From positions 4,526,001 to 4,590,000 of the forward strand of contig NZ_AP022579.1 of NCBI RefSeq assembly GCF_010731295.1: 64,000 nt of DNA. Reading direction: 5' to 3'. The notes beneath the pieces are model-generated. The model worked only from the letters and a program-made list of their open reading frames with translations, ran no database searches and was not told where the DNA came from. The DNA is from Mycolicibacterium boenickei. GTDB lineage: Bacteria; Actinomycetota; Actinomycetes; Mycobacteriales; Mycobacteriaceae. Each line of letters starts with the position of its first letter. The stretch's first letter is position 1. The translations under genes were made by a program, and so were the position numbers. This document shows positions 9,070 through 17,377 of this stretch, in pieces.

Positions 9070-9816
9070 TTACGCGACACCGAGGTAGGCAGCGCGAATG
9101 CTGTCGTCCGCCAACAGTTCCCGCGCGTCACCGGTGCGGGTGACGTTGCCGGTCTCCAGGATGTAGGCACGGTCGGATCGACTCAGCGCCTGCTGGGCAT
9201 TTTGTTCCACCAGTAGCACCGTGGTGCCCTGCGTGTTGATCTCGGAGATGATCTTGAAGATCTGCGAGATCACCATCGGCGCCAGTCCCATCGAGGGTTC
9301 GTCGAGCAGCAACACCCTGGGCCGGGCCATCAGTGCCCGGCCGATGGCCAGCATCTGCTGTTCCCCGCCGGAGAGGGTGCCACCCACCTGGGAACGCCGC
9401 TCGGCCAGCCTGGGGAACGTCGTGAACACCCAGTCCAACCGCTCGTCATGCGCCCCACGGGAATCGAATTTGCGTCCGTAACATCCCATCTCGAGGTTCT
9501 CAAGCACGGTCATGCCGGGGAACACCCCGCGACCCTCCGGAGCCTGGATCAGCCCGTCGATCACCCGCTGGTGTGCCTTCACCCGGGAGATGTCGCGGCC
9601 TTCGAACCAGACCGACCCCGAGGTCAACGGCCGCAGCCCGGAGATCGCGCGCATCATCGTGGTCTTGCCTGCCCCGTTGGAGCCCAGCAGCGTGACCAAC
9701 TCCCCTTCGTGGACCACCAGTGAAACCCCGTGCAACGCCTTGATGCGGCCGTAGTGCACCACCACGTCACGCACCTCGAGCAGCACGGGGCGGCTGGTCT
9801 CAACCGAGCTCGTCAT
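9070..9816 (-). CDS. livF: Branched-chain amino acid ABC transporter ATP-binding protein LivF
   Basis: 248 residues. Walker A GSNGAGKTT is near residue 45, the LivF signature loop LSGGEQQMLAIGRAL near 149, and Walker B LLLDEPSMGLAP near 168. It is the last gene of a livKHMGF cluster on the minus strand. Its start overlaps the livG stop by 17 bp. Together with LivG it powers import of leucine, isoleucine, valine or related substrates. Confidence 0.95.
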   Translation of the reverse strand: MTSSVETSRPVLLEVRDVVVHYGRIKALHGVSLVVHEGELVTLLGSNGAGKTTMMRAISGLRPLTSGSVWFEGRDISRVKAHQRVIDGLIQAPEGRGVFPGMTVLENLEMGCYGRKFDSRGAHDERLDWVFTTFPRLAERRSQVGGTLSGGEQQMLAIGRALMARPRVLLLDEPSMGLAPMVISQIFKIISEINTQGTTVLLVEQNAQQALSRSDRAYILETGNVTRTGDARELLADDSIRAAYLGVA

Positions 9817-10654
9817 CGGGTACCCCCAAGTAGGCGGCGATGACCTTCGGGTCCTCGCGGATGTCGTGCGGCAATCCGTCGGCGATCTTGCGGCCGAATT
9901 CCAGCACCACGATGCGGTCGGTCACGCCCATCACCAGACGCATGTCGTGCTCGATCAACAGCACCGTGTAGCCGTCGTCGCGGATCTTGCGGATCAACTC
10001 GATGAGTGAGGCCTTCTCGGCCGGATTGAACCCCGCCGCCGGCTCGTCCAGACACAACAGCTTGGGCTCGGTGGCCAGGGCACGGGCGATCTCGAGGCGA
10101 CGCTGGTCCCCGTAGGGAAGGTTCTTGGCCTTCTCCTCACCGCGGTGGGCGATCCCCACGAAGTGCAGCAGGGCTGCGGCGCGCTCGATGGCCGACCGTT
10201 CCTCGCGCCGATGCCGCGGGGACCGCACCAGCGCTCCCGGCACCGAGGTCTTGTGCCGCGCATCGGTTCCCACCATCACGTTCTCCAGCGCGGTCATCTC
10301 GCCGAACAGGCGGATGTTCTGGAACGTACGGGCGATACCGCGGCGCGTGATCTGGTGACGCTTGATCCGCCCCAGCGGAGCGCCGTCGAAGATCACCGAT
10401 CCAGAGCTCGGCCGGTACACCCCGGTGATCGCGTTGAAGCAGGTGGTTTTGCCCGCCCCGTTGGGGCCTATCAGTCCGAGGATCTCACCTCGGCGGATGT
10501 TGAAGCTGACGGAGTCCAGGGCGACCAGGCCGCCGAACTTGACGGTGAGATCCCGTGTTTCCAAAAGGGTTTCACCCTCGGCAGCCTGGATCTCGCGGTG
10601 CACCCCGGCCAGTTCTTCGACGCTCTCGGTCACGCCGGGCATGGGTTCGCTCAT
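9800..10654 (-). CDS. livG: Branched-chain amino acid ABC transporter ATP-binding protein LivG
   Basis: 284 residues from ATG 10654, where ATGA overlaps the livM stop; the much longer open frame upstream is a shadow of livM. Walker A GPNGAGKTT is near residue 67, the LivG-type insertion with ARTFQNIRLFGEMTALENVMVG follows, and PYGDQRRLEIARAL replaces the classical LSGGQ as is usual in LivG. Walker B is LLCLDEPAAGFNP. It pairs with LivF. Confidence 0.95.
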   Translation of the reverse strand: MSEPMPGVTESVEELAGVHREIQAAEGETLLETRDLTVKFGGLVALDSVSFNIRRGEILGLIGPNGAGKTTCFNAITGVYRPSSGSVIFDGAPLGRIKRHQITRRGIARTFQNIRLFGEMTALENVMVGTDARHKTSVPGALVRSPRHRREERSAIERAAALLHFVGIAHRGEEKAKNLPYGDQRRLEIARALATEPKLLCLDEPAAGFNPAEKASLIELIRKIRDDGYTVLLIEHDMRLVMGVTDRIVVLEFGRKIADGLPHDIREDPKVIAAYLGVPDDELG

Positions 10655-11853
10655 CGCACCGGCTCCTTTTCCGTGCCGCCGCGCAACAACTCCCGGGCAG
10701 ATCTGCCGTAGGTCAGCAGCTGCTGGCGCACGGGGAACAGGCCCTGCGGCCGGAAGATCATCAGCACCACCAGGGCCAGACCGAAGAACAGGTACTTCAG
10801 ATCTCCGAGGTTGATCCCGAGGAACTCGACCCCGAGCAGCCGGTTGGGCAGATACACCACGACGAACGCACCGAATATGACGCCGAGTTTGTTGCCCTGC
10901 CCGCCGAGCACCACCGCGCACAGGAACAACATCGAGTTGATGATGTTGAACGTCGGCGGTGCCACGTACTGGACCTGGCCGGCGTAGAGCGCACCCGAGA
11001 GGCCACCGATCGCGGCGCCGATCACGAAAGCCCACAGCTTGAACCGGAAGGTGTTGACGCCCATCACCTCTGCGGCGTCCTCGTCCTCGCGGACCGCCAC
11101 CCACGCGCGCCCGACCCGGCTGCGCTCCAGGTTGCCGACCAACAGCAGGATACCGACCATCAGGATCAGGCCCAGCCAGAACCACCAGGTGCCGTAGTTC
11201 GCCGTGCCCGCCGAGTTGCCGCTGGAGAACACCCCGTTGGGCAGGGTCTCGCTCTCCCCCAGCCGTGGGTAGGCCACCTGGTTGAGCCCACGGGAACCAT
11301 TGGTGATGTCTGACAGGTTGTCGGCGAGCAGGCGGATGATCTCGCCGAATCCCAGGGTCACGATGGCCAGATAGTCTCCGCGCAACCGGAGGGTCGGAGT
11401 TCCCAGGATGAGCCCGGCCAGCGCGGTGACGGCCATGGCCAACGGCACGCACGACAACCAAGCCCAGTCCTTGCTGAAGAACCCGTTGGGCCCCACCTTG
11501 TTCCACGGGCTGTCCGGGCTGGTGAGCAGCGCGACCGTGTAGGCGCCGACCGCATAGAAGCCGACGTAGCCGAGGTCGAGGAGGCCGGCCTGCCCGACGA
11601 CGACGTTGAGCCCGATCGCGATGATCGCCACCATCGCGAACTGGGCCATGGTGCCGCCGAAACTGATGCCGGTGGTGTTGAGGAAGCTGGGGGTGAACAG
11701 CGGCAGCAGGGCCAGCAACCCGAAACCCACCACCCCGACAGACCATTTGGCCGCCCGCGACAGGTTGGACCACCATTCGCGAATGGCGTCGCCGGGGGCC
11801 AACAGCGTCTTGGTCAGTGACCCGGCGGACCGTGAACCGTGTTGCTCGCTCAT
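10651..11853 (-). CDS. livM: Branched-chain amino acid ABC transporter permease LivM
   Basis: 400 residues with about 9-10 membrane helices. It has LivM features such as VGQAGLLDLGYVGFYAVGAY near residue 95, LRLRGDYLAIVTLGFGEIIRL near 150, and the EAA-like loop RAWVAVREDEDAAEVMGVN near 250. It overlaps livH (ATGA at 11850-11853) and livG (10651-10654), so the permease and ATPase genes are translationally coupled. Confidence 0.95.
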   Translation of the reverse strand: MSEQHGSRSAGSLTKTLLAPGDAIREWWSNLSRAAKWSVGVVGFGLLALLPLFTPSFLNTTGISFGGTMAQFAMVAIIAIGLNVVVGQAGLLDLGYVGFYAVGAYTVALLTSPDSPWNKVGPNGFFSKDWAWLSCVPLAMAVTALAGLILGTPTLRLRGDYLAIVTLGFGEIIRLLADNLSDITNGSRGLNQVAYPRLGESETLPNGVFSSGNSAGTANYGTWWFWLGLILMVGILLLVGNLERSRVGRAWVAVREDEDAAEVMGVNTFRFKLWAFVIGAAIGGLSGALYAGQVQYVAPPTFNIINSMLFLCAVVLGGQGNKLGVIFGAFVVVYLPNRLLGVEFLGINLGDLKYLFFGLALVVLMIFRPQGLFPVRQQLLTYGRSARELLRGGTEKEPVR

Positions 11854-12902
11854 ACCCGCGCCTTCCCGAGGCTCTCACCGAGTATGCCGGTCGGCCGGAA
11901 CAGCAGGACCAGCACCAGCAGCACGAACGCCACCACGTCACGCCACTGCGTTCCGAACACCGCCTGCCCGTAGTTCTCCATGATGCCCAGCAGCAGACCG
12001 CCCAGCAGGGCACCGCGAAGATTGCCGATGCCGCCGAGCACCGCTGCCGAGAATGCCTTGATGCCGAGCAGGAACCCGCCCGAGTAGATGATGCCCTGGG
12101 GCACTTTGAGCGTGAAGAGCAGCGCCGCGACACCGGCGAGCAGGCCGCCGATGAGGAAGGTCCGCATGATGATTCGCTCTCGGGAAACGCCCATCAGCGT
12201 CGCGGTGGTCGGGTCCTGTGCGACCGCGCGGATGCCGCGGCCGAACTTGGTCCGATTGATGGCGATGTCGGTCAGCAGCGCGATCACCAGCGCCGCGCCG
12301 ATGATCACCAGCGTGACGTTGGTGACGACCGCTTCGAACTTGGTGCCCTCGAACAGCGTGAACTGGACAGTCGGCCGGACCAGCTTGATCGGCTGTTGGG
12401 CATTACTACCGCCGTATCCCTTCAGGATTTTCGGCAGCACGAAATGCACGAATTCCTGGAGCACGAACGACATGCCGATGGCTGTGATGAGAAAGGTCAG
12501 GGAGCGGGCATTTCGCTTGCGCAGCGGCCGATAGGCGATGAACTCCAGGCCGACCGCGGCCGATCCCGAGACCAGCATCGCGAACAGCATCGCGATGCCG
12601 AGGTAGAGCACGGTCAGCGCGACGCCCTTGTCATACGTCGTGCCACCCGGGGTGAAGCCGAGAACGACGTCGAGGCAGAAGTACGCCCCGAACATGCCGA
12701 GCATGAAGATCTCGGAATGAGCGAAGTTGATCAGGCGCAGCACGCCGAAAACCAGGGTGTAGCCCACCGCCACCAGTGCATAGATCGCTCCCCAGGACAA
12801 TCCGTCGATCGTCAATTGGAGAAATCGGTCTTGCAGTCCGTGCAGGTCGAAGTTGATGTTGGCTGCCAGGCAGGCGGATTGCTCGACGCACTGGTGGATC
12901 AT
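11850..12902 (-). CDS. livH: Branched-chain amino acid ABC transporter permease LivH
   Basis: 350 residues, somewhat longer than the usual 290-310, with an N-terminal segment holding a Cys-containing first 30 residues. The LivH core begins at LTIDGLSWGAIYALVAVGYTLVFGVLRLINFAHSEIFM (split here as the WGAIYAL and NFAHSE motifs). The EAA loop is RAVAQDPTTATLMGVS near 230. It is preceded by a hairpin that separates it from the binding-protein gene, so it probably receives only part of the livK transcription. Confidence 0.93.
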   Translation of the reverse strand: MIHQCVEQSACLAANINFDLHGLQDRFLQLTIDGLSWGAIYALVAVGYTLVFGVLRLINFAHSEIFMLGMFGAYFCLDVVLGFTPGGTTYDKGVALTVLYLGIAMLFAMLVSGSAAVGLEFIAYRPLRKRNARSLTFLITAIGMSFVLQEFVHFVLPKILKGYGGSNAQQPIKLVRPTVQFTLFEGTKFEAVVTNVTLVIIGAALVIALLTDIAINRTKFGRGIRAVAQDPTTATLMGVSRERIIMRTFLIGGLLAGVAALLFTLKVPQGIIYSGGFLLGIKAFSAAVLGGIGNLRGALLGGLLLGIMENYGQAVFGTQWRDVVAFVLLVLVLLFRPTGILGESLGKARV

Positions 12903-12934
12903 CCGGCGGCGGCTCCTGACTTCGTGATGTGAAG

Positions 12935-12977
12935 CGAAACGCGTCCGAGTCCGGGCTACGGTCTCGGACGCGTTTCG
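12935..12977 (-). terminator. Partial terminator/attenuator between livK and livH
   Basis: A perfect 15-bp inverted repeat (12935-12949 with 12963-12977, 13-nt loop) fills the 83-bp gap between the binding-protein stop and livH. In binding-protein transporter operons such hairpins stabilise the upstream mRNA or partly stop transcription, giving excess binding protein. There is no U-tract. Confidence 0.65.
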
Positions 12978-12985
12978 TCAGCGGA

Positions 12986-14197
12986 CTACTTGACTTCGTA
13001 CATCCAGATCAAGTTGGTGGTCAGCTCGCCCTTGTCGGTCCACTGGTACTTGCGGGCCACACCCTGGCCCTCGTACTTGCGGACGAAGTCGAGCAGGGCC
13101 GGCCGGGTGATGGCACCCGAGTCGATGCCCTTGAGCAGGATGGTGCCCAGGTCATAACCCTCGGTGCTGTACGTGCCCGGCGCCTGGCCGAACTTCTTGG
13201 TGTACTCGTCGGCGAACGTCCCGGTGGCCGGGCCGCACGGGCAGGACAGCAACGCACCCTTCGACGCTTCGCCCGCCTGGTTGACGAACTGCTGGTCCTT
13301 GGTGCCGTCGGCGCTGACGAAGGTCGCCGTCACGCCGCCGTCCTTGAGCTGCTGCACAAACGGTGCGGCCTCGGAGTAGTAACCGCTGTAGAACACCGAA
13401 TCGGGAGCGGCTCCCTTGATCTGGGTGACGGCGGCCGAGAACTCCTTGTCCCCCTTCTTCACCGAGATGTTGCACGACGAATCGGCTACCGGGCCAAGGG
13501 TTTCGCGAACCGCCTCGGCCAGGCCGAGCCCGTAGTCGGTGCTGTCGTCGACCACGCACACCTTCTTGTTGCCCAGCGTGTTCTTGAGGTAGTTGGCAAC
13601 CGAGGGACCCTGGACGCCGTCGTTGGCCAGACCGCGGAAGAAGGTGCGCCACCCGTTCTCACTCAGGGTGACGTTGGTGGCCGAGGCGGTGGCCGCGACC
13701 AGACCGGCCTGGTTGAAGACGTCGCCGGTGGCCTTGGTCTCGCCCGAGAACGCCGGCCCGATCAGGCCGATGATGAACGCCTCGTCGACGATCTGCGGCG
13801 CCACCCCGGTCGCCTTCTGCGGATCACCTTCGGTGTCATAGCTCTTCAGCTGCACCTGGCAGCCGGCGTTGGCGGCGTTGTGCTTGTCGATCGCCAGTTG
13901 CACGCCGTTCTTGATGTTGATGCCAAGCGCGGCGTCCGGCCCGTTGAGCGCGCCCATCATGCCGATCATCACCGGCGGGCAGGTCGCCTTGCCGTCGCCG
14001 GCAGGATCGGCGGGAGTGACGTCCTGAGCGGCCTTGACCTCAGCACCGTTCTCGTCGATCTGAACCTTCTCGACGATTTTCAGATTGGTCTGGGATGTCT
14101 CGCCTTCCGGCGAGGATTGGTTGCAGCCGGCAATCGCCAGGGCAACCACACCCGCGCTTCCGAGAGCAAATGCTTTCCGTGCCACGCGACCGCGCAC
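12986..14197 (-). CDS. livK: Branched-chain amino acid ABC transporter substrate-binding lipoprotein
   Basis: 403 residues. The signal peptide ends in a lipobox AIAGC with the acylated Cys at residue 25, so the mature protein is anchored outside the membrane. The fold is the type I periplasmic binding (Leu/Ile/Val) family: PPVMIGMMGALNGPDAALG near 75 and IGLIGPAFSGET near 145. A Ser-rich linker of about 35 residues follows the lipid anchor. It is the first gene of the cluster and is separated from livH by a hairpin. Confidence 0.92.
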   Translation of the reverse strand: MRGRVARKAFALGSAGVVALAIAGCNQSSPEGETSQTNLKIVEKVQIDENGAEVKAAQDVTPADPAGDGKATCPPVMIGMMGALNGPDAALGINIKNGVQLAIDKHNAANAGCQVQLKSYDTEGDPQKATGVAPQIVDEAFIIGLIGPAFSGETKATGDVFNQAGLVAATASATNVTLSENGWRTFFRGLANDGVQGPSVANYLKNTLGNKKVCVVDDSTDYGLGLAEAVRETLGPVADSSCNISVKKGDKEFSAAVTQIKGAAPDSVFYSGYYSEAAPFVQQLKDGGVTATFVSADGTKDQQFVNQAGEASKGALLSCPCGPATGTFADEYTKKFGQAPGTYSTEGYDLGTILLKGIDSGAITRPALLDFVRKYEGQGVARKYQWTDKGELTTNLIWMYEVK

Positions 14198-14229
14198 GCT
14201 TCACCTCCGGGTCAGAGTTGTCAGCGGCA

Positions 14230-14262
14230 CCGGCGCCCTGACCTTGCGAGGGTGGGCGCCGG
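14230..14262 (-). promoter_or_regulatory. Leader hairpin upstream of livK
   Basis: A 9-bp perfect stem (14230-14238 with 14254-14262) lies 33-65 nt before the livK start, in the 196-bp gap after pdtaR. If transcribed it would be a leader hairpin; it could equally terminate pdtaR transcription. No riboswitch class is recognised in the gap. Confidence 0.35.
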
Positions 14263-14393
14263 AGCTTCGGGTAGAACATAGCCAACCACCGGCCCGAGTG
14301 CGGGATCTTGAGTGAATGGTTCTTCCGCGGGTCCTGGCTGAACGCGGAGTTTCGGCCCGGCGGAAACCCATAATTAACACCCGGGCCCGCCGA

Positions 14394-15020
14394 TCAGTTC
14401 TCTTGAGCGGGCGATTCCTCGGAGTCCTCGAGGGTTTCGAGTACCACCTCGGCCACCCGTTTCATGGTGGTGCGGCGATCCATGGCGGCGCGCTGAATCC
14501 ACTTGAAGGCCTCGGGCTCGGTCATCTGATGTTTGCTCTGCAGCAAACCCTTGGCCCGCTCGACCAGCTTGCGGGTCTCCAGACGATCCCCCAGCGACGC
14601 CACTTCGTTCTCCAGTGCGGCGATCTCGCTGAACCGGCTGACCGCCACCTCGATCGCCGGCACCAGGTCGGTGATGCTGAAGGGCTTGACCAGGTACGCC
14701 ATCGCGCCGGCGTCGCGGGCCCGCTCGACCAACTCCCGCTGGCTGAACGCGGTCAGGATGACGATCGGGGCGATGCGCTTGCTGGCGATCTCGGAGGCGG
14801 CGTCGATGCCGTCGCGGCGCGGCATCTTGACGTCCATGATCACCAGGTCCGGGCGCAGCGATTCGGCGAGCTCGACGGCCTCCTGGCCGTCGCCGGCCTC
14901 CCCCACCACCTCGTAGCCCTCCTCGCGCAGCATCTCTGCGAGGTCGAGGCGGATGAGCGCCTCGTCCTCGGCGATGAGCACGCGGCGGGGGCTTTCAGCG
15001 TCTTTCGGTGACCCGGTCAT
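14394..15020 (-). CDS. pdtaR: ANTAR-domain response regulator PdtaR
   Basis: 208 residues from ATG 15020, the start that fits the M. tuberculosis Rv1626 N-terminus; an in-frame ATG at 15068 would add 16 residues. The receiver domain has the acidic pair in IAEDEALIR, phospho-Asp in VIMDVKMPRRDG and Lys in YLVKPF. After a coiled coil comes the C-terminal ANTAR RNA-binding domain (ETRKLVERAKGLLQ...AFKWIQRAAMDRR). PdtaR is phosphorylated by PdtaS and works by RNA binding and antitermination. The partner kinase is not in this window. Confidence 0.95.
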   Translation of the reverse strand: MTGSPKDAESPRRVLIAEDEALIRLDLAEMLREEGYEVVGEAGDGQEAVELAESLRPDLVIMDVKMPRRDGIDAASEIASKRIAPIVILTAFSQRELVERARDAGAMAYLVKPFSITDLVPAIEVAVSRFSEIAALENEVASLGDRLETRKLVERAKGLLQSKHQMTEPEAFKWIQRAAMDRRTTMKRVAEVVLETLEDSEESPAQEN

Positions 15021-15103
15021 GGGAGACATTGTGTCGTGGAGGCCGCCGTTCGGCGACTGCGGGGGCATCCTCTATGGTGGTAGGCCGCAGTACAGATCGG
15101 GAC

Positions 15104-15177
15104 GCCCTCGTATCCCAACTGGCAGAGGAAACGGATTCAAAACCCGTACAGTGTGAGTTCGAATCTCACCGAGGGCA
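15104..15177 (+). tRNA. tRNA with CAA anticodon, probable tRNA-Leu; integration target
   Basis: A 74-nt cloverleaf is visible. The acceptor stem GCCCTCG/CGAGGGC is followed by discriminator A, the D-arm loop contains AACTGGCAGA, and the T-arm is GTGAG-TTCGAAT-CTCAC. The anticodon loop TTCAAAA gives CAA, which would read UUG Leu. Two things are odd: the variable region is only about 5 nt, where tRNA-Leu normally has a long arm, and the last anticodon-stem pair is A/C. No CCA is encoded. Its last 23 nt are part of the att core. Confidence 0.75.
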
Positions 15178-15178
15178 C
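15155..15178 (+). other. attL core (tRNA 3' end)
   Basis: This 24-bp stretch is identical to 30227-30250. It covers the T-arm, the acceptor 3' strand and the discriminator of the tRNA, the classical target of tyrosine integrases. The flanking bases differ on both sides of the two copies. Confidence 0.92.
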
Positions 15179-15251
15179 TCACTTACTAGACATCGTACAT
15201 GCAGGTCAGAGGCTTGAATCATCTATCGTGACACCGCTTTTACGAGTCACT

Positions 15252-15271
15252 TGACTACATTCTGACTACAT
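15252..15271 (+). repeat. Arm-type integrase site, left copy
   Basis: A 20-bp sequence made of two TGACTACAT units 11 bp apart is found here and again at 30103-30122 near the other end of the element, in the same orientation. It overlaps the integrase stop codon. Two matching tandem-unit sites near each end of the element are what arm-binding sites of a lambda-type integrase look like. Confidence 0.75.
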
Positions 15272-16471
15272 CTGCCCGGCCAGCGATGCGGGCAGGGTCA
15301 TCCCGGCAAGACGTTCGTCGTGGGCGTCGGCGACGGCCTCGGCGTCCTTGTCGAACAGGTCGGCGTAGGTGTCCAAAGTCATTGTGGCCGACTTGTGCCC
15401 GAGCATCTTCTGCACTGCCTTGACGTTCGCGCCCGCCGACACCGCCAGCGATGCCGCGGTGTGGCGCAGATCGTGGGGTGTGATGCGCGGGAAGATCGCC
15501 GTGTCCGGCTCGCGGTCGGGCTGCACCTCGTGCTCGACGGCACGAGCCTTATCCGCAGAGGTGGCGCACCGGGTCACCGCACCGTCGAACCACGTTTTCA
15601 TTCCAGGCGGCTTGGCGTAGTCACCGCTCGCGGCCGGGAACACGATGCCGTCGCGGCCTTTGCCCTGACACGCCGAGGCCAGCGGGCCGACCAGGAATCG
15701 AGGCAGCGGCACCGTGCGGCGTTCGTGCGTCTTGGGTGTGCCCACCTCTACTACTCCCCCGACGTTCACCGCGTTGCGCCGGATGTGCAGCCGGCGCCGC
15801 AGCGTGTCCACGTCGGCGACGTGCAGGCCGGCCAACTCGCCCCATCGCAGCCCGCAGTACGCGAGCACCAGGACGATGGCGCCCTTGTCCGGCCCGGCCT
15901 CGGCCGCGAGAGCCATCACCTGGTCATCGGTGAGGTACGGGTGTTCGCGCTTGACCTTGCGCGGCAGCTTGGCGCCGCGTGCCGGGTTGGCCGTCAGGCG
16001 ACGATCCCTCACCGCGTCATCGAGGATGCCCGCTAGCACGTTGTAGGCCCGAATGACCGTGACCGGGCCGCTGGCCTTCTTGGTCACCTTGCCGTCGGAG
16101 TCGGTGACCGCGCGACCTATCGCTGATACCCACGATTGCACCGCCGAGTGCCGGATGTCAGCGAGTTTCACCGCACCCCACTGCGGTTCGACGTGCACGC
16201 GCCACGCGACTTCTTCGACGCGGCGGCTCGATGGCTTGAGGTGTGTCCGGCGTGCCAGCCAGCCCGGCCCGAGGTCCCCAACGGTCACCCGCGCGTCGGC
16301 CGGGTCGATGTACTCTCCGCGTGCCTTGCTGACGGTGACGGTGGCCGCGTAGTTCTCAGCCTCACGTTTCGTTTTGAATCCGCGGGCGCCCGTCAGTCTG
16401 TTGTCCGGCGTTCGGTATTGCACCCGCCACCGGTCACCGTGGGCCGTGGCGTATTTCTTGATACTGGCCAT
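15266..16471 (-). CDS. int: Tyrosine site-specific integrase
   Basis: 401 residues from ATG 16471, chosen because it overlaps the stop of the 74-residue gene upstream (TGATG); a longer open frame upstream is not needed. An AP2-like arm-binding N-terminus (residues 1-55, with DRWRVQYRTPDN) is followed by a SAM-like core-binding domain (about 65-160). The catalytic domain has all the expected residues: R209 (CGLRWGEL), K247, H333 and R336 (HDLRH), H359 (GHKS) and Y369. It should integrate and excise the element at the tRNA. Confidence 0.95.
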   Translation of the reverse strand: MASIKKYATAHGDRWRVQYRTPDNRLTGARGFKTKREAENYAATVTVSKARGEYIDPADARVTVGDLGPGWLARRTHLKPSSRRVEEVAWRVHVEPQWGAVKLADIRHSAVQSWVSAIGRAVTDSDGKVTKKASGPVTVIRAYNVLAGILDDAVRDRRLTANPARGAKLPRKVKREHPYLTDDQVMALAAEAGPDKGAIVLVLAYCGLRWGELAGLHVADVDTLRRRLHIRRNAVNVGGVVEVGTPKTHERRTVPLPRFLVGPLASACQGKGRDGIVFPAASGDYAKPPGMKTWFDGAVTRCATSADKARAVEHEVQPDREPDTAIFPRITPHDLRHTAASLAVSAGANVKAVQKMLGHKSATMTLDTYADLFDKDAEAVADAHDERLAGMTLPASLAGQM

Positions 16472-16695
16472 CAGTGCTCCAGCTCGGCCGGCCAGCGGCG
16501 CATGCGGCGCAACATGCCGTCGTTGCGCACCCGATAGACCGCGAGCAGCCCTCCCCGATTGCGCAGGACGACATAGCGCTTGCCGTCGTGTGCGACTTCT
16601 CCGCTGCCCTTGGTGGGTTGTTCGGTCCCACCGGTTCGGAAGTACGCGGCGAACGCGCGGCGCGTCAGTTCGTCGTCTGCAATGGCGCTCGGCAT
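16471..16695 (-). CDS. Small protein coupled to integrase, function unknown
   Basis: 74 residues, basic in the middle and C-terminus (KRYVVLRNRGGLLAVYRVRNDGMLRRMRRW). It ends by sharing one base with the integrase start, so the two are translationally coupled. Its ATG lies 6 nt beyond a strong -10 element, so its mRNA is probably leaderless. The size, charge and position would suit a recombination directionality or accessory factor, but I recognise no domain. Confidence 0.7.
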   Translation of the reverse strand: MPSAIADDELTRRAFAAYFRTGGTEQPTKGSGEVAHDGKRYVVLRNRGGLLAVYRVRNDGMLRRMRRWPAELEH

Positions 16696-16701
16696 GGGCT
16701 G

Positions 16702-16729
16702 ATCCTAGGCCGGGATCCCGGTTTGTCAA
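16702..16729 (-). promoter_or_regulatory. Integrase-operon promoter with operator palindrome in the spacer
   Basis: Read on the minus strand: TTGACA (16729-16724), a 16-bp spacer, then TAGGAT (16707-16702), a near-consensus SigA promoter. The start codon of the first gene is at 16695, so the transcript should begin at or next to it (leaderless). The spacer holds a perfect 12-bp palindrome CCGGGATCCCGG (16710-16721), well placed for a repressor to block RNA polymerase. Confidence 0.72.
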
Positions 16730-17046
16730 ACAAGGGTTATGGTCGCGTCGGCGGGACATGACAATACCGACTTTGCAGTCAGTGTCGTTGGCCTGTAGAG
16801 GTATTCGGCGTTTCGCTACCGTCAACGGTCATCAGCCCGTGTTAATCTCCGTGGCACGGTCGCTCACCGCGTGAATCTGAGCCACAGGCGACCGCCCCGT
16901 TACCCCGGCAGATCTGGGCGACGACGGGAGCACATCGCCCACGGGGCCTGGCATCCAGGCCCGCGCAGGACGCCCGAGGACCGTGACGCTCAGAGGTCCG
17001 CATCGGTTCTGGTCTGCGAAACCGCCCCCGTAGTGGAGGTTTCGAC
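16730..17046. promoter_or_regulatory. Divergent control region of the element
   Basis: This stretch of just over 300 bp separates the leftward integrase operon from the rightward excisionase/replication genes and has no convincing gene. A second dyad, ACCGT-CA-ACGGT, is at 16818-16829. A good ribosome site (GGAGG, 17034-17038) precedes the first rightward gene. No repressor gene is encoded here, so the regulator that uses these dyads would have to be one of the small HTH proteins or come from outside. Confidence 0.45.
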
Positions 17047-17259
17047 ATGACCACACAGCCGAGCTCGCAGGTTCTTGATGAGCTGCTGACACCGCAGCAG
17101 GTGGCCGCCTATCGCGGCACGACGACGGGCGTGCTGGCACAGGAGCGATTCAAGGGCGTCGGTCCGCGGTTCATCCGCGACGGTCGGCGCATCCGATACC
17201 GCGCCAGCGATATCCGCGACTACATCGAGGCCAGCGCCGTAGAAACTGCGAGCCGGTGA
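17047..17259 (+). CDS. Excisionase-like helix-turn-helix protein 1
   Basis: 70 residues. A MerR/AlpA-like winged-helix core is visible: LLTPQQVAAYRGTTTGVLAQERFKGVGPRFIRDGRRIRYRASDIRDYIEA (seen as the TPQQVAAY helix, the GPRFIRDGRRIRY wing and the SDIRDYIE closing helix). This is the HTH_17 layout of phage excisionases and AlpA-like activators. It has a strong GGAGG ribosome site 8 nt upstream and is the first rightward gene. It is a candidate directionality factor and/or early regulator. Confidence 0.82.
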   Translation: MTTQPSSQVLDELLTPQQVAAYRGTTTGVLAQERFKGVGPRFIRDGRRIRYRASDIRDYIEASAVETASR

Positions 17260-17377
17260 GTCACCCATGATGAACGAATAGTCCTCTTGCACAACACCTT
17301 CCGAGGCGGTGCAGTCGTTCCAGCGTGCACAACGCCCGCGTACCTTGCTCAATACCCGCAATCACGAGGAGCCAACC

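Noticed and set aside
10655..12133. 777-residue version of LivG reaching into livM and livH
   Set aside because: The upstream part is a shadow of livM/livH; LivG normally starts at the ATGA overlap at 10654.
16990..17361. 123-residue minus-strand ORF opposite the first excisionase-like gene
   Set aside because: It lies antisense to a gene with a clear HTH pattern and a GGAGG ribosome site; its own sequence shows no fold pattern and no ribosome site.
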